From positions 186,001-250,000 of the forward strand of contig NZ_JARXYJ010000003.1 of the NCBI RefSeq assembly GCF_029894425.1: a DNA stretch of 64,000 bases, in the 5' to 3' direction. This stretch comes from Streptomyces sp. SAI-127 (GTDB lineage Bacteria; Actinomycetota; Actinomycetes; Streptomycetales; Streptomycetaceae). The notes beneath the pieces were generated by a model, which searched no databases, had not been told where the DNA came from, and was given only the letters and a program-made list of their open reading frames with translations. Shown piece by piece: positions 44,553-53,742 of the stretch (its first letter is position 1; each line of letters starts with the position of its first letter). The position numbers were made by a program, and so were the translations under genes.

Positions 44553-44836
44553 CCGGGGAGGACAGGCATCACGACGGCCGCCACCGCGAGGACCACGGTT
44601 GTCACCGCGAGGGCAACTATCACCGACCGCCCGCTCCACGACGCCGGTCGCTTCGCCACGTGTTCGCACACGGCACCGCTGTGATCATCAGTCTCGGGCC
44701 GGAGCCAGTAGTCCCCGAGGAAGACCCCGAAGGGTTTCCTGCCATCGCGAGCATGCACACACTGCCCAACGACGGAGCAGGCGGTGCAGATGCGGCCGAA
44801 ACCGCCCGAGCCGTCCCGCCTCTGCCGGTTGCCCAT
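44549..44836 (-). CDS. small membrane protein
   Basis: 95 residues. The N-terminal part has Cys residues (GRICTACSVVGQCVHARDG), then FGVFLGDYWLRPETDDHSGA, and one C-terminal membrane helix (VIVALAVTTVVLAVAAVVMPVL). It overlaps the following gene by ATGA. The start at 44836 is the first ATG; a later one is possible. Confidence 0.45.
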   Translation of the reverse strand: MGNRQRRDGSGGFGRICTACSVVGQCVHARDGRKPFGVFLGDYWLRPETDDHSGAVCEHVAKRPASWSGRSVIVALAVTTVVLAVAAVVMPVLPG

Positions 44837-44863
44837 CGACTGGCCGCCGCGCCCGAGCCGTCG

Positions 44864-45256
44864 TCAGCGCGGCGTCGTCATTATGTGGGGAACATCCGTA
44901 GGGGAGAGCTCGGGGCGGGGGCGGTGAAGGCGTGCGGGGTGGCGCCACCGGCCCGCAGCGTCGCGGGCGACGTCGACGCCGACTTCCACCACCAGTTCGC
45001 GTTCGACCAGCGTGACATCCAGCGTCTCCCGGCTGCCCCACCCGGCGGAGAACGACCAGCCTGTCCAGGGATGGCCGCGCCCGGCCGGGGCAAGTAGGCC
45101 GGCAACCGCGCTGCTGGCTGCCTGGGCGAGCTTGGTGGTGCGGCCCGTGTACCGAAGGTGTCCGTCGTCGTATCTGCCGAGCAGCAAGGTGTGGGGATCA
45201 GTGGGGCTGCCGGTGACCGCGCCGACGATCGCCTCGGTCGTCTCGTGGCTCCACTG
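44864..45256 (-). pseudogene. C-terminal fragment of an ATP-dependent DNA ligase
   Basis: The frame WSHETTEAIVGAVTGSPT, LLLGRYDDGHLRYTGRTTKL, HPWTGWSFSAGWGSRETLDV and VERELVVEVGVDVARDAAGR matches the OB-fold C-terminal domain of LigC/LigD-like actinobacterial ligases. The nucleotidyltransferase part is absent, so it is a truncated remnant. Confidence 0.7.
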
Positions 45257-45734
45257 GTGAAGTGGCGGTATTCAAGAGCTGCAGTATTCGCCCGCAGGGC
45301 GAGCAGCTCCGTGCTCGGGCGCCGAGCCGAGAGCCGCGAACCAAACGGCAGCGAACCGCCGGGCCAGCGAACGGGCCTGCCGTATGACAAGGCGGAGGCC
45401 CGGAAGATCGCCGAGGTAGTGATATGGAGTGAGGCGGCCACGATCTCAGCGGTCAGCTCCCTCTATTTCGTGGGCATGTCGGCGCGCCACCTGGTGTACG
45501 CCAGCCACGTCACTCCGCATACCGACGGTGCGAACGGGCAGCTTGCTGGAACGCTGTGGACCGATTGCGAACCACACAACTCGGGTGACCTGCCGGTAAG
45601 AGCGCTGGTCGCCCACACCTCGCCGGGTTTCAGTCCGGGGCCCGGCGGGAGACACCGATCCCAGAGGCACTCACCCCCTTCAAGCACCACTCAAGGTGTG
45701 TCGCCCGTCTCACCGACGTCCCCGCACAGCACTC
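45257..45734. other. gap of about 480 bases, nothing recognised
   Basis: No open frame with a family resemblance and no promoter element of the ECF41 type. Codon bias breaks down, consistent with degraded DNA next to the ligase remnant. Confidence 0.5.
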
Positions 45735-46757
45735 CTATGCCGGGCGGGAGAGGCCCTCAGGCGGTGCGCCCTCGGCGAACAGCATGGTCACCCGGGCTTT
45801 GTCCTTTCGTATCTCCCGGGCCCGCCGATACTCGGCGGAGTCGTACCACTCCCGGATCCGGTCCATGTCGGGAAACTCGATGACCACGAACCCGGAGGAG
45901 TCCCAGGTGCCTTCGGCGGGCGTGGGCGTGGCTCCCGCGACCAGGTAGTGGCCGCCGTACTTGAGGATGGACTGCTGGGCCACGGCCGCGTACACCGCGC
46001 CGGCCTCCTGGTCGAGCACATCGAAGTTGACGATGACGTAAGCGGGCGTGCGATTCCGTGTCCCGAACTGCGGGTAGAGCGCGCCGACGCCTCCGGACAG
46101 ACCCGCGAGCACGGTCTTGCTCGTCTCGTCGGCGACGATCTCGGGGGTGCCGGCAGCGACACCGTCGAGGGCGATGCGCGCGATGTCGGCGGGGTCGGCC
46201 TTCGGCGCGTCGAGGCCGGCGGTCATGTCGGTGTCCATGTACCCGACGTGCAGCGCCGAGACCCGGGTGCCCTGCGGGGCGAGTTCCTGGCGCAGCCCGT
46301 TCGTCATCGACCAGGCGGCCGACTTGGCGGCGCAATAGGCACCGAAGTCGGGGAAGTTGACCCAGGAGGCGACCGACAGGATGTTCAGCACCGCGCTGCT
46401 GTCGTGAGCGCCGAGCTGGGGGGCGAATGCCCGGGTGACCGCCAGGGTGCCGAGGTAGTGGGTGTCGATCTCCAGGCGGATGTCCGCCAGGTCGCCCGTC
46501 AGCAGCGACGCGGAGGTGGCCGAACCGGCGTTGTTGACCAGGATCGACACTTCGCCGGTCGCCTCTGCCGCGGCGGCGATGGAGGCGGGGTCGGTCACGT
46601 CGAGGGCGATCGGCTTCACGCCGTCGAGGTCGACGGCCGCGGGATTGTGGGCTGCCGCGTAGACGGTCGCTCCCCGGTCGCGCAACTGCTTTGCCAGGTG
46701 CCGTCCCAGGCCGCGGTTCGCCCCGGTGACCAGTGCGGTCTGTCCTTCGATCTGCAT
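45735..46757 (-). CDS. SDR oxidoreductase fused to a DUF1330 domain
   Basis: 340 residues. Residues 1-230 form an SDR: VTGANRGLGRHLA, NNAG, SVASW and YCAAKSAAWSMTN. Residues from about 238 (YVIVNFDVLDQEAGAVYAA ... YHLVAG-like GGHYLVAGATPTP ... VVIEFPDMDRIREWYDS) are a complete DUF1330 dimeric alpha-beta-barrel domain. These two domains are normally separate proteins. CAGGGAG precedes the ATG. It is divergent from the HxlR gene with a clear operator in between, so HxlR probably represses it. Confidence 0.9.
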   Translation of the reverse strand: MQIEGQTALVTGANRGLGRHLAKQLRDRGATVYAAAHNPAAVDLDGVKPIALDVTDPASIAAAAEATGEVSILVNNAGSATSASLLTGDLADIRLEIDTHYLGTLAVTRAFAPQLGAHDSSAVLNILSVASWVNFPDFGAYCAAKSAAWSMTNGLRQELAPQGTRVSALHVGYMDTDMTAGLDAPKADPADIARIALDGVAAGTPEIVADETSKTVLAGLSGGVGALYPQFGTRNRTPAYVIVNFDVLDQEAGAVYAAVAQQSILKYGGHYLVAGATPTPAEGTWDSSGFVVIEFPDMDRIREWYDSAEYRRAREIRKDKARVTMLFAEGAPPEGLSRPA

Positions 46758-46783
46758 GACGCAACTCCCTGCTGGATAGGTTT

Positions 46784-46832
46784 TTCCAACCTAGACCCTC
46801 TGGGTTGGAAGAAACAACCCAGGGTAGGGTTG
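46784..46832. promoter_or_regulatory. HxlR operator region
   Basis: TTCCAACC (46784-46791) and GGTTGGAA (46803-46810) are a perfect inverted repeat with an 11-base spacer, followed by GGGTTG/CAACCC (46802-46820) and AACCC/GGGTT (46816-46831). It lies between the divergent SDR-DUF1330 and HxlR genes. Confidence 0.8.
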
Positions 46833-46836
46833 CAGC

Positions 46837-47295
46837 ATGGGCAAGATTCCGAATGACAGTTGCGCCATCGCCCGCAGCCTGGGCCTGCTGGGCGAGCGCT
46901 GGACCTTTCTGATCCTGCGCGAGGCCGTGGCGGGGTCGAGCCGATTCTCGGAGTTCCGCAGCGGGCTCGGTGTGGCGCCGGACGTTCTCACCGGACGCCT
47001 ACACACGCTGGTCGAATACGGCGTGATGGAGAAGGTGGCCTACCGGGAACCGGGAGAGCGGGCTCGCTTCTCGTACGTGCTCACGGATGCGGGCCGGGAA
47101 CTCCTCGTCGTCCTGCTCGGCCTGCAGCAATGGGGCGACAAGCACCTGCCGTGGCCGGACGGGCCGAGCATCCTGCGCCAGGTCGAGGGCACCGAACGAC
47201 CGGTGCACGTCGGGTTCATCGACGATGACGGAAACGAAGTCGACGCAAGCTCCGTAGCACTGATCCCGACCGCCGCCTCCCCAAGCCGGAAGTAG
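46837..47295 (+). CDS. HxlR family transcriptional regulator
   Basis: 152 residues. Winged-helix core CAIARSLGLLGERWTFLILREAVAGSSRFSEF and LGVAPDVLTGRLHTLVEYGVMEK, with the single N-terminal Cys typical of redox/aldehyde-sensing HxlR proteins. The C-terminus (PVHVGFIDDDGNEVD) is usual. It probably represses the divergent SDR-DUF1330 gene through the operator at 46784-46832. Confidence 0.93.
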   Translation: MGKIPNDSCAIARSLGLLGERWTFLILREAVAGSSRFSEFRSGLGVAPDVLTGRLHTLVEYGVMEKVAYREPGERARFSYVLTDAGRELLVVLLGLQQWGDKHLPWPDGPSILRQVEGTERPVHVGFIDDDGNEVDASSVALIPTAASPSRK

Positions 47296-47804
47296 CGCAG
47301 CTCCCAGTTCCACGCGACCCTCCCAGGCTCAACGAAAGGACGGGAACGAACGCCGCCAGGCCTTGCGGCCCACTCCTTGTAATCCGGAACAGGCGGCCCC
47401 GCCCCGCATGGCTGGCGGCCGGCCGCTGTTTCCGCAGCGCCGCCCTGTCCGGCGTCCGCTGCGGATACCCCAGCTGCGCCTCCTTGACCGGCCACTGGCT
47501 CGCCGCCGTACCGGCAGCCCGTCTCACCGTCACATGCGCCGGACCGGCAGCCGCAGCGTGCAATCGGCCCGGTCTTTGCGAGGGAATGCACGGTTGATTC
47601 CGCTCACCTGCCGCGTCCCTTTGCCAGCCTCTGGATCTTGCACGTGCTGCACACCGTCATGCCGTGGCAGGACCTGCCCGAGTCGCCTGCGCCCACCCGG
47701 CAGGCATACGTGCCATCTGGTTAGTGATAGACAACTCAGGTATACGGTGCAGGCTGCGGGGTGTACGTGGCCACCGGAACGAGTACCCGAGTCGATGCGG
47801 AGGT
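47296..47804. other. gap of about 510 bases, nothing recognised
   Basis: No coherent gene. TGATAGACAACTCAGGTATAC near 47725 looks like the promoter region that once served the decayed HxlR gene. Confidence 0.45.
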
Positions 47805-48220
47805 GAGTTCTGTGCCATCAGGAAGGCATGTGACCGGCCCCATGGATGACGAGCCGGCCTGTTCCTGAGACTCAGTCATCTCTCGGCATCGCGTCGAACC
47901 TGCTCAATGACCGGCTCAAGGTTCTCGTCGACGCCGGAGTGCTGCGGACACTGGCCTACCAGGAGGCCGGCAGCAGGCCCCGGCACAGCTACCACCCGAA
48001 CGCTTCACCTTCCAGGAGCCGGTGTTGTGCCCCGCGGCGGCGACGTCCCCGAGGGCGACGGCTATCTCCTGGCCCTGGCCACAACTGGACCACGATGCTG
48101 AACGACCTGCTCATCCTCGACACCGCCGATCTGGCCGCCGGGCCCGTGGCCACCCCCCACCTCCCCCTCCGCCTACGCGCCGGCAGCCACGGGACCTGGG
48201 GCCCCGAGCTCCTCATCTAG
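47805..48220 (+). pseudogene. decayed HxlR family regulator
   Basis: [10 protein letters not shown] near 47812 and [30 protein letters not shown] (in the frame from 47882) are HxlR signatures. The central part that should join them and the wing are lost or frame-shifted, and the C-terminus ([17 protein letters not shown]) appears in the same frame after a nonsense-like stretch. It is a dead second copy of the regulator type at 46837. Confidence 0.6.
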
Positions 48221-48321
48221 GCCTGGATTCGCCAGGGCCTGAGCGCCCGGGTGGCGCAGTGGGGCGGTTTCGGCACAACGACACTCCGCCGCGCGCCTGC
48301 TGGTCGCGATGACCGGCACCG

Positions 48322-48358
48322 GTCTTACCGGCACCCGGCTGGCGGGTGCCGGTAAGAC
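48322..48358. repeat. 15-bp inverted repeat
   Basis: GTCTTACCGGCACCC / GGGTGCCGGTAAGAC with a seven-base loop at the front edge of the transposase remnant. It may be a leftover terminator or deletion junction. Confidence 0.6.
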
Positions 48359-48605
48359 GAATGAAATCACCTGTTTTCGCGCCCTGTTGCCCTACTACCT
48401 TGCTGTGGTGGTCACCGCCGATGCCGTGCACATCCAATGCGAGACCGCCCGCATTCTCGTCGAAGAGAAGAAGGCGCACTACGCGTGCACCGTCAAGGGC
48501 AATCAGAAGAGCCTGTACCCGCAGCTTCGTGCTGGCATAGCAGAACGCCGGCGCAAAGTTCTACCGCCGCAGCCAAGGACAGGGGCGTCTGGAGACCCGA
48601 GTGGT
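48340..48605 (+). mobile_element. ISAs1-type transposase remnant
   Basis: GKTNEITCFRALLPYYLAVV, ADAVHIQCETARILVEEKKA and YACTVKGNQKSLYPQL match the DDE region of ISAs1-like (H-repeat) transposases; then a frame change leads to FYRRSQGQGRLETRVV. Both ends of the element are missing. Confidence 0.65.
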
Positions 48606-49477
48606 CTATCGCGCGGTGATGTCGAACGCGCGCTCGATTGCTGCGAACCTGTCGCCCACGGCCCACCAGAGCTCGGGGTGGGTGATCAGGTGCAGGCGCC
48701 CGCTGCGGATCCCGTCGATGACAAGGGTGCCGGCCTCGAGTGGGTCCTTCCACTCCAGGTCCGCGAGCGGGCCCTCTGCCTCTGTCAGGGGGTCGGTCTC
48801 GGTAAGGGCACCTTGCTGGTCCGCGGGACGGGAGCGAAGTCCGGAGTTGATGTGGCTGAGCACCGGACCGGGGCACAGCACGCTGGCCCCGACGGAGGCG
48901 CCATCTGCAGCCAACTCTGCGGCGAGGATCTCCGTGATCCCGACGACTCCCATCTTGGCCGCTGTGTAGGCGGCCATATCGACACCGGGGATGGTGGTGA
49001 GGCCTGCCATCGACGCCGTGTTCACGATGTATCCGCCGTGCGGATTGGAGGTGAGCACAGGCAGAAACGAGCAAATGCCGTGGATGACCCCGAAAAGGTT
49101 GACGTCGATCATCCAGCGCCAGTCATCGAGCGTGAGATCCCTGATGCGCGCCGTCGGCCCGACACCGGCGTTGTTGACGGCGACGTCGATTTTGCCATGC
49201 CGGGCGACGACGTGATCAGCCAGACGTTGGACCTGTTCCGGGTCGGTGACGTCGGCAGCGAAGGAATCGACGCCGAGTTCGGCCGCCGCGGCCGCCAACG
49301 CCGCCCGTCGAGGTCGGAGATCACGACTCGCATTCCAGCCGCCGCGAAACGCTGCGCAATCGCCTTGCCGATCCCTGATGCGCCGCCGGTGATGACCGCT
49401 ACGCGTCCATCGAGGTCGGGGAGGGCGTATCCGTTCTCGAACCGGGCGGGCGTTTCGTCGTGTGGTTCGTGTGTCAT
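48606..49477 (-). pseudogene. short-chain dehydrogenase, single frameshift
   Basis: The start MTHEPHDETPARFENGYALP then VAVITGGASGIGKAIAQRFAAAGMRVVISDLDG reads in one frame; ALAAAAAELGVDSFAADVTD, NNAGVG, YTAAKMGV and the rest to 48606 are in another. One base is gained or lost near 49305. All catalytic motifs (TGxxxGIG, NNAG, Y-x-x-x-K) are intact, so this may be a sequencing error or a recent mutation. AGGAACC precedes the ATG. Confidence 0.75.
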
Positions 49478-50029
49478 GTGGTTCCTGCCTGAGAGGTCGG
49501 GTCGCTGCGTCGTGTGGTTCGGCCGGCCTCCCCCCGTGATGGGAAGCAGGACATGGGTGGTGCCAACCGGCGGTCCGGTCGAGGTGGGCGACCGCCGGTC
49601 AGTGTCAACCATGTGCTGCTCCTTCACGTGAGAGGCATGGCTGGTGATCGCCGGGTCTGCCGGGTCGATGGACCTGCGCGCAAGCGTGCTCACCGCGACC
49701 TCGGATTCGGTTCCAGTGGCCTCGTCCTCACTTCAGCGCGCCGGATTCTCGATCGCTATTCATTCCGTGCGGGGGCTATCGAGACACCGCGACTGTGGCA
49801 GGGCACGCCCGTGAAGTATGAGGGCGACGTGAACCCCCGGCGCGGCCCGCGGACACCGATATGTCGGCCTGGGGCGGGTCGGTTGGCCGAGGACTGGCCT
49901 GGACAGTCCTCGGCCAATTCCAGGTGGGCCGTCAGCCTCAGGGGCCGAGGACCTAGTGGGGGTGGGCTGGCACAGCGCTCCACTTGGCCATTCGGAGACA
50001 CGGCCGTCTCGGCCGGCCCCACGGCTGGG
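49478..50029. other. gap of about 550 bases with one hairpin
   Basis: No gene recognised. A perfect 14-bp hairpin TTGGCCGAGGACTG / CAGTCCTCGGCCAA (49883-49917) probably terminates the methyltransferase at 50030. Confidence 0.55.
49883..49917 (-). terminator. hairpin terminator after methyltransferase 2
   Basis: 14-bp perfect stem, seven-base loop, downstream of the stop at 50030. Confidence 0.6.
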
Positions 50030-50821
50030 TCAGCCCGGCTTGACCGCAACCGTCGCAAAATAGTTCGACATGTATTGAGCGGATGCGTTGGATTGGTGCG
50101 GCGCTTCCGCAAAGCCGGTGAGGACGAACCCCGCGGCGAGTTGCCCGCCGATCTGGTCGGTGAGGGTGTGGCTGTATTCAAGAGGGGCATCCGCGCCGAA
50201 CTTCGTGGCGCGTTCCTCGGCGGAGTACTGCGTGACATCGCTGTAGGGCAGCTTGTGCACGACGATCAGCTCGCCGCGCTCGTCGAGCGCCTCGTGGTCG
50301 AACAAGTACACATCAGGGTTGAGGAAGCCCACGAGCAGCGTTCCGCCCGGTCGCAGGACGCGGAAGCACTCACGCCACACCGGTGCCAAGTCTGGTACGA
50401 ATACGTTAGAGACCGGATGGAATACAACGTCGAATGTTGCGTCACCGAAGGCGCTGAGGTCGCGCATGTCGCCCAGGACGGTGCGCAGTTCGAGTCCGTC
50501 GCGCGCCGCCACCATCTGATCCTGGCCGAGCTGGCGGGGTGAGTTGTCGAATACGGTGACCCGCGCCCCTGCGGCGGCGAGAATCGGACCCTGCTGGCCA
50601 CCGCCGGAGGCCAGGCACAACACGTCCTTGCCGGTCAGGTCCGTCGGCAGCCAGGAGCGGTCGACTGGCTCACGACCGATGAGAACAATCGACCAGTCGC
50701 CCATGCGGGCGCGTTCGACATCCGCAGCACTCACCGGCCTTGACCACTCGTTGCCCTCTTGGACACACTTGTCCCAGGCTGCCCGATTGTGGGCAACAGG
50801 GTCGACAACAATGTCCTGCAT
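50030..50821 (-). CDS. class I SAM-dependent methyltransferase (2)
   Basis: 263 residues. Motif I appears as DVLCLASGGGQQGPILAAAGARVTVFDNSPRQL, then TFDVVFHPVSNVFVPDLAPVWRECFRVLRPGGTLLVGFLNP. The GGGQQ variant is typical of a methyltransferase group widespread in actinobacteria and firmicutes with unknown substrate. AGGGAGTT precedes the ATG at 50821. It has no ECF41-type element. Confidence 0.9.
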   Translation of the reverse strand: MQDIVVDPVAHNRAAWDKCVQEGNEWSRPVSAADVERARMGDWSIVLIGREPVDRSWLPTDLTGKDVLCLASGGGQQGPILAAAGARVTVFDNSPRQLGQDQMVAARDGLELRTVLGDMRDLSAFGDATFDVVFHPVSNVFVPDLAPVWRECFRVLRPGGTLLVGFLNPDVYLFDHEALDERGELIVVHKLPYSDVTQYSAEERATKFGADAPLEYSHTLTDQIGGQLAAGFVLTGFAEAPHQSNASAQYMSNYFATVAVKPG

Positions 50822-51183
50822 GTTTAACTCCCTGCGACAGCCAAGCGGACACCTGTGGTACTGACAAACGGTGCCGCTAGCCAACACGATTGCAGTATGC
50901 GGGCTCAAGGAAATTAGCGAGCATTGAGGTGTCCACGGGCTCGACGGGTGGTCGCGCAGCGGGTGCGTGGCGCTGCAGCGAGTTGAAGCGGTACTCGTAG
51001 CTGTGTCCGTGGAACTCGCCTTTGGGAGCGAATGTTTCCAGCCGCTTGAGCAGTTCGTGGAGGCCCTGCCTGGGAGTCCGGTAGAACGGCCGCTCCGCGC
51101 TGCCGGTGCTGTGGGCGTCCAGTTGGGCGGAGGACCACGAACGCGGCCACCCGCTCAGGCAAGGGCAGCAGGCCCGCGCCTAG
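50822..51183. other. gap with an unassigned minus-strand open frame
   Basis: A frame without a start codon (SAERPFYRTPRQGLHELLKR, FAPKGEFHGHSYEYRFNSLQ) runs from about 51160 to a stop at 50877. It looks coding but incomplete at its front, perhaps the end of a lost gene. Family unknown. Confidence 0.35.
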
Positions 51184-52092
51184 CTAGGTCCAGCTCGGCG
51201 ACAGGGCGTCCGGCTCTCCGTACGGCACTGGCCGGCCGGTGAGGGCGTCCAGGAGAATCCGGTCCCCGAGCGGCTTTCGCAGCTTCACCTTCACGCTCCG
51301 TTCGGTCAGATCGGCGCTGCAGGGGCCGCTCTGTGCCCCGGCAATGGAGGCGTACAGCACTGCGCTCTCATCCGTCTCCAGCACCTTCACTACGGGTCCG
51401 TCGTCGCAGGATCCGTGAGTTGCTTTCACCGTGATGGACAGGCCGTCCGTCGCCGTACCGACCAGCCGGGCGACGCGCCGGAGACCGCCGGCAGACCCTT
51501 GTTGAGCTTGCTCGATCGGCTGCTCGGGGAGCTTCGAAGGCGTGACGGCGACACGCTTGAGCGGAGTGTCGTAGCCGTCCAGTGTGAACAGCCAGGCGGG
51601 AACGGTCGCCGTGCCTCGGCTCGTGGTGATCGTCGTTTCGCCGAGCCTTGCTCCCGTGATGGTCAGCCGGGGTCCCTCACTGCTGTTGAGATCGAACGAC
51701 TGGTACGCCTTCTTCGCCCCCCACAGGGGACGCGTCAGCGTGACTCCGCTTCCCCAGTCCACCGTCCCATGCTCGGCGCTGGTGGTCGGCAGGTTCCCGC
51801 GCAGGTCGAAGTTCTTGGTCTCGTAAGCCTGCTCGTCCGCCTTGCTACGCCAACCGGATTCCGGTGTCTGCACCGCGTCGGCCATGGGGTAGTAGCCCTG
51901 GCTCCATGCAGCGGCGGCTGCCGATCCCCCCCAGGCGTCGGCCACCTGGCGGGCTCGCTTCTCTTGCTTCTGCGGCGACTGCTGGTCCGTCTGTTCGTCG
52001 GCGGCGGGCTCGTCGTCGCAACCTGTAAGCAGGCAGGCACCGAGGAAGGAAGCAAGTAGCAAGCCCACGAGGCGCTTCGTTTGTGTGCGCAT
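51184..52092 (-). CDS. lipoprotein of unknown function
   Basis: 302 residues. Signal peptide with lipobox (MRTQTKRLVGLLLASFLGAC then LLTGC), so it is anchored at the outer face of the membrane. A Gln/Glu-rich linker follows (DEQTDQQSPQKQEKRARQ), then a folded domain with LTITGARLGETTITTSRG and a pair of Cys (HGSCDDGPV ... QSGPCSADLTE). No known domain recognised. The next gene (S1 protease) starts upstream on the same strand with a gap of about 190 bases. Confidence 0.85.
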   Translation of the reverse strand: MRTQTKRLVGLLLASFLGACLLTGCDDEPAADEQTDQQSPQKQEKRARQVADAWGGSAAAAAWSQGYYPMADAVQTPESGWRSKADEQAYETKNFDLRGNLPTTSAEHGTVDWGSGVTLTRPLWGAKKAYQSFDLNSSEGPRLTITGARLGETTITTSRGTATVPAWLFTLDGYDTPLKRVAVTPSKLPEQPIEQAQQGSAGGLRRVARLVGTATDGLSITVKATHGSCDDGPVVKVLETDESAVLYASIAGAQSGPCSADLTERSVKVKLRKPLGDRILLDALTGRPVPYGEPDALSPSWT

Positions 52093-52279
52093 GGAGTTCC
52101 CTTGGAGGTTGCTGACGACGGATTCCCTGCTCAGAGCACGGCGCCGAGACTCTTCAACTCTGTAGCCAGCCTCGGTCCATACCTTCGACGCAGAAGGGTG
52201 CAGCCGCGTTCACTTACCACCGCCCGCGCCGCCCACGGGTCTCCGCCAAAGCCGCAGATGGCGCGGGACAGTGCGCGCC

Positions 52280-53398
52280 CTAATAGACCTTCAGGTCTTC
52301 CCAGGAGAGGACGAGGTACAGCGGCTCATACCAACTTTCGCGGTCCGCCTGGGCGTCTGAATCTCCACAGGGCTTGTCAAGGTGGTTGCCACCTGACGTG
52401 ATACCGAGAGCCGTTTCACCGCTGAAGAGAGCTCCCCCGCTGTCACCCCCCACATTGCAGTTGCTCGCTCGGATCATGTGCTTGAGGGTTGTGCCGTCGG
52501 TGTAGGTGACCGTCGCGTTCGTTGAGAGGACCTTGCCCACCAGGTCCTGACTCATGGTCCCCACGCGCTTCACCTCCTCATCCTCGAAAGCGGAGGCGGA
52601 ACGGGAAATCTGCCCTTCGGAGCCGTCCTTGTACTGGATGGTGCCGTACGGAGTGACGTCGGGGTTGGAGTACGCCACCACGCCGTAGTCAGACTGGTTC
52701 GAGTCGTTACCGTAGGCCCAGTCAGTCGCCCTGCCGAGGGGAATGTCCCCACTTCTCCGGCGCCAGGCGACAGCGCCATCCTCCATGCAATGCCCGGCGG
52801 TGATCATGTACTTCTTACCGTTGTCGTCCTGCACGTTGAACGCGGCGCTGCAGGTTCGGCTCCAGGTGGTCCCGCCGGAGGTGTAGTTAGACGCTATGCC
52901 CAGACCACCGCGCATGGCGTAGGCGGTCGATTCGATCTTGCCGGAGCGTTCCGTGATGTCGACCGCGCCCCCGAAGCCAGAGGCGGCGTCTTCAATTCGG
53001 GACCTGTCGGCGGCGGAAACCCCGTCGTAGATCTGAACCTCGACCCGGTTGCCACTCTGGTCGACGCTCCAGGCGGTGTTCGGAATCCCAACCAGCTGAT
53101 CCAGCTTTGCTTTGGCGGTGTCGAGCTCGGCCGTGCTGTAGGGGACGACCTCCGCTATCGCGCCGGCGCTTCGTACGGTTTCCGCTGCGGCCTGATCCGT
53201 GACCGCCACGACGACTCGTCCGTTTCGGTAGTAGACGCCAGCCGCACGCTTGTCGCCCAACTCATCGGCAATTACGGTCGCTTTGACCGGATCTGTGAGC
53301 GGCGGTGGCGCCGCTTGGGCGGCTGTCGTGGTGGTCAGCATGAGGACTCCGCCGACCGAAGCCGCCATCAATCCCCGGCACACGTTACGTCTTCGCAT
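52280..53398 (-). CDS. secreted S1-family serine protease (chymotrypsin/alpha-lytic type)
   Basis: 372 residues: signal peptide (MRRRNVCRGLMAASVGG ... AQAA), a propeptide-like region to about residue 175, and the catalytic domain with TAGHCMEDG (His), SDYGVVAYSN (Asp) and VGGDSGGALFSGETALG (Ser). Three pairs of Cys (TCSAAF ... TAGHC; SNCNVGG ... KPCGDS) fit the fold. It is exported and probably activated by cleavage of the pro-part. The likely role is extracellular protein digestion. Confidence 0.93.
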   Translation of the reverse strand: MRRRNVCRGLMAASVGGVLMLTTTTAAQAAPPPLTDPVKATVIADELGDKRAAGVYYRNGRVVVAVTDQAAAETVRSAGAIAEVVPYSTAELDTAKAKLDQLVGIPNTAWSVDQSGNRVEVQIYDGVSAADRSRIEDAASGFGGAVDITERSGKIESTAYAMRGGLGIASNYTSGGTTWSRTCSAAFNVQDDNGKKYMITAGHCMEDGAVAWRRRSGDIPLGRATDWAYGNDSNQSDYGVVAYSNPDVTPYGTIQYKDGSEGQISRSASAFEDEEVKRVGTMSQDLVGKVLSTNATVTYTDGTTLKHMIRASNCNVGGDSGGALFSGETALGITSGGNHLDKPCGDSDAQADRESWYEPLYLVLSWEDLKVY

Positions 53399-53742
53399 CT
53401 ACTGCCCCCGCAGTCTCGAAGGATGCAACCTTGGTGATCGACACGCGGGGGTCACACTCACGAAGCGAGGTGGCCAGGAAGCGAACTGGCCATGACTATC
53501 TGTGGGTTAGCGGCATTGTTGGCCTGAACTCGCTGACGGCGGCCGAGAGGGACGGGTGTCCAGCGCCCGACCGGCATCAGGGTGCCTCCTCACCCGGGCG
53601 CCGCGATGGCCTTGTGGGTGACGGCAACGCTGACGGCTGTCGGCGGCACACAGAGGACGACGATCACGACAGTCGGCGATCGCTCCGGAGGAAGGAGGGC
53701 GGGCTTCGAGGTCGCGCCGATCGAGGTGCACGTGCGGCTGTA
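53399..53742. other. gap of about 340 bases
   Basis: No gene called. The last 40 bases read FEVAPIEVHVRL and then TAG in the frame that continues into the Tap-like fragment, so this is the decayed front of that gene. Confidence 0.4.

Noticed and set aside
43538..45097. 519-codon plus-strand frame
   Set aside because: Antisense to the methyltransferase and then low-complexity Arg/Pro sequence without domains.
45158..45883. 241-codon plus-strand frame
   Set aside because: No domain, no ribosome site, and it overlaps the ligase stump and the SDR-DUF1330 gene on the other strand.
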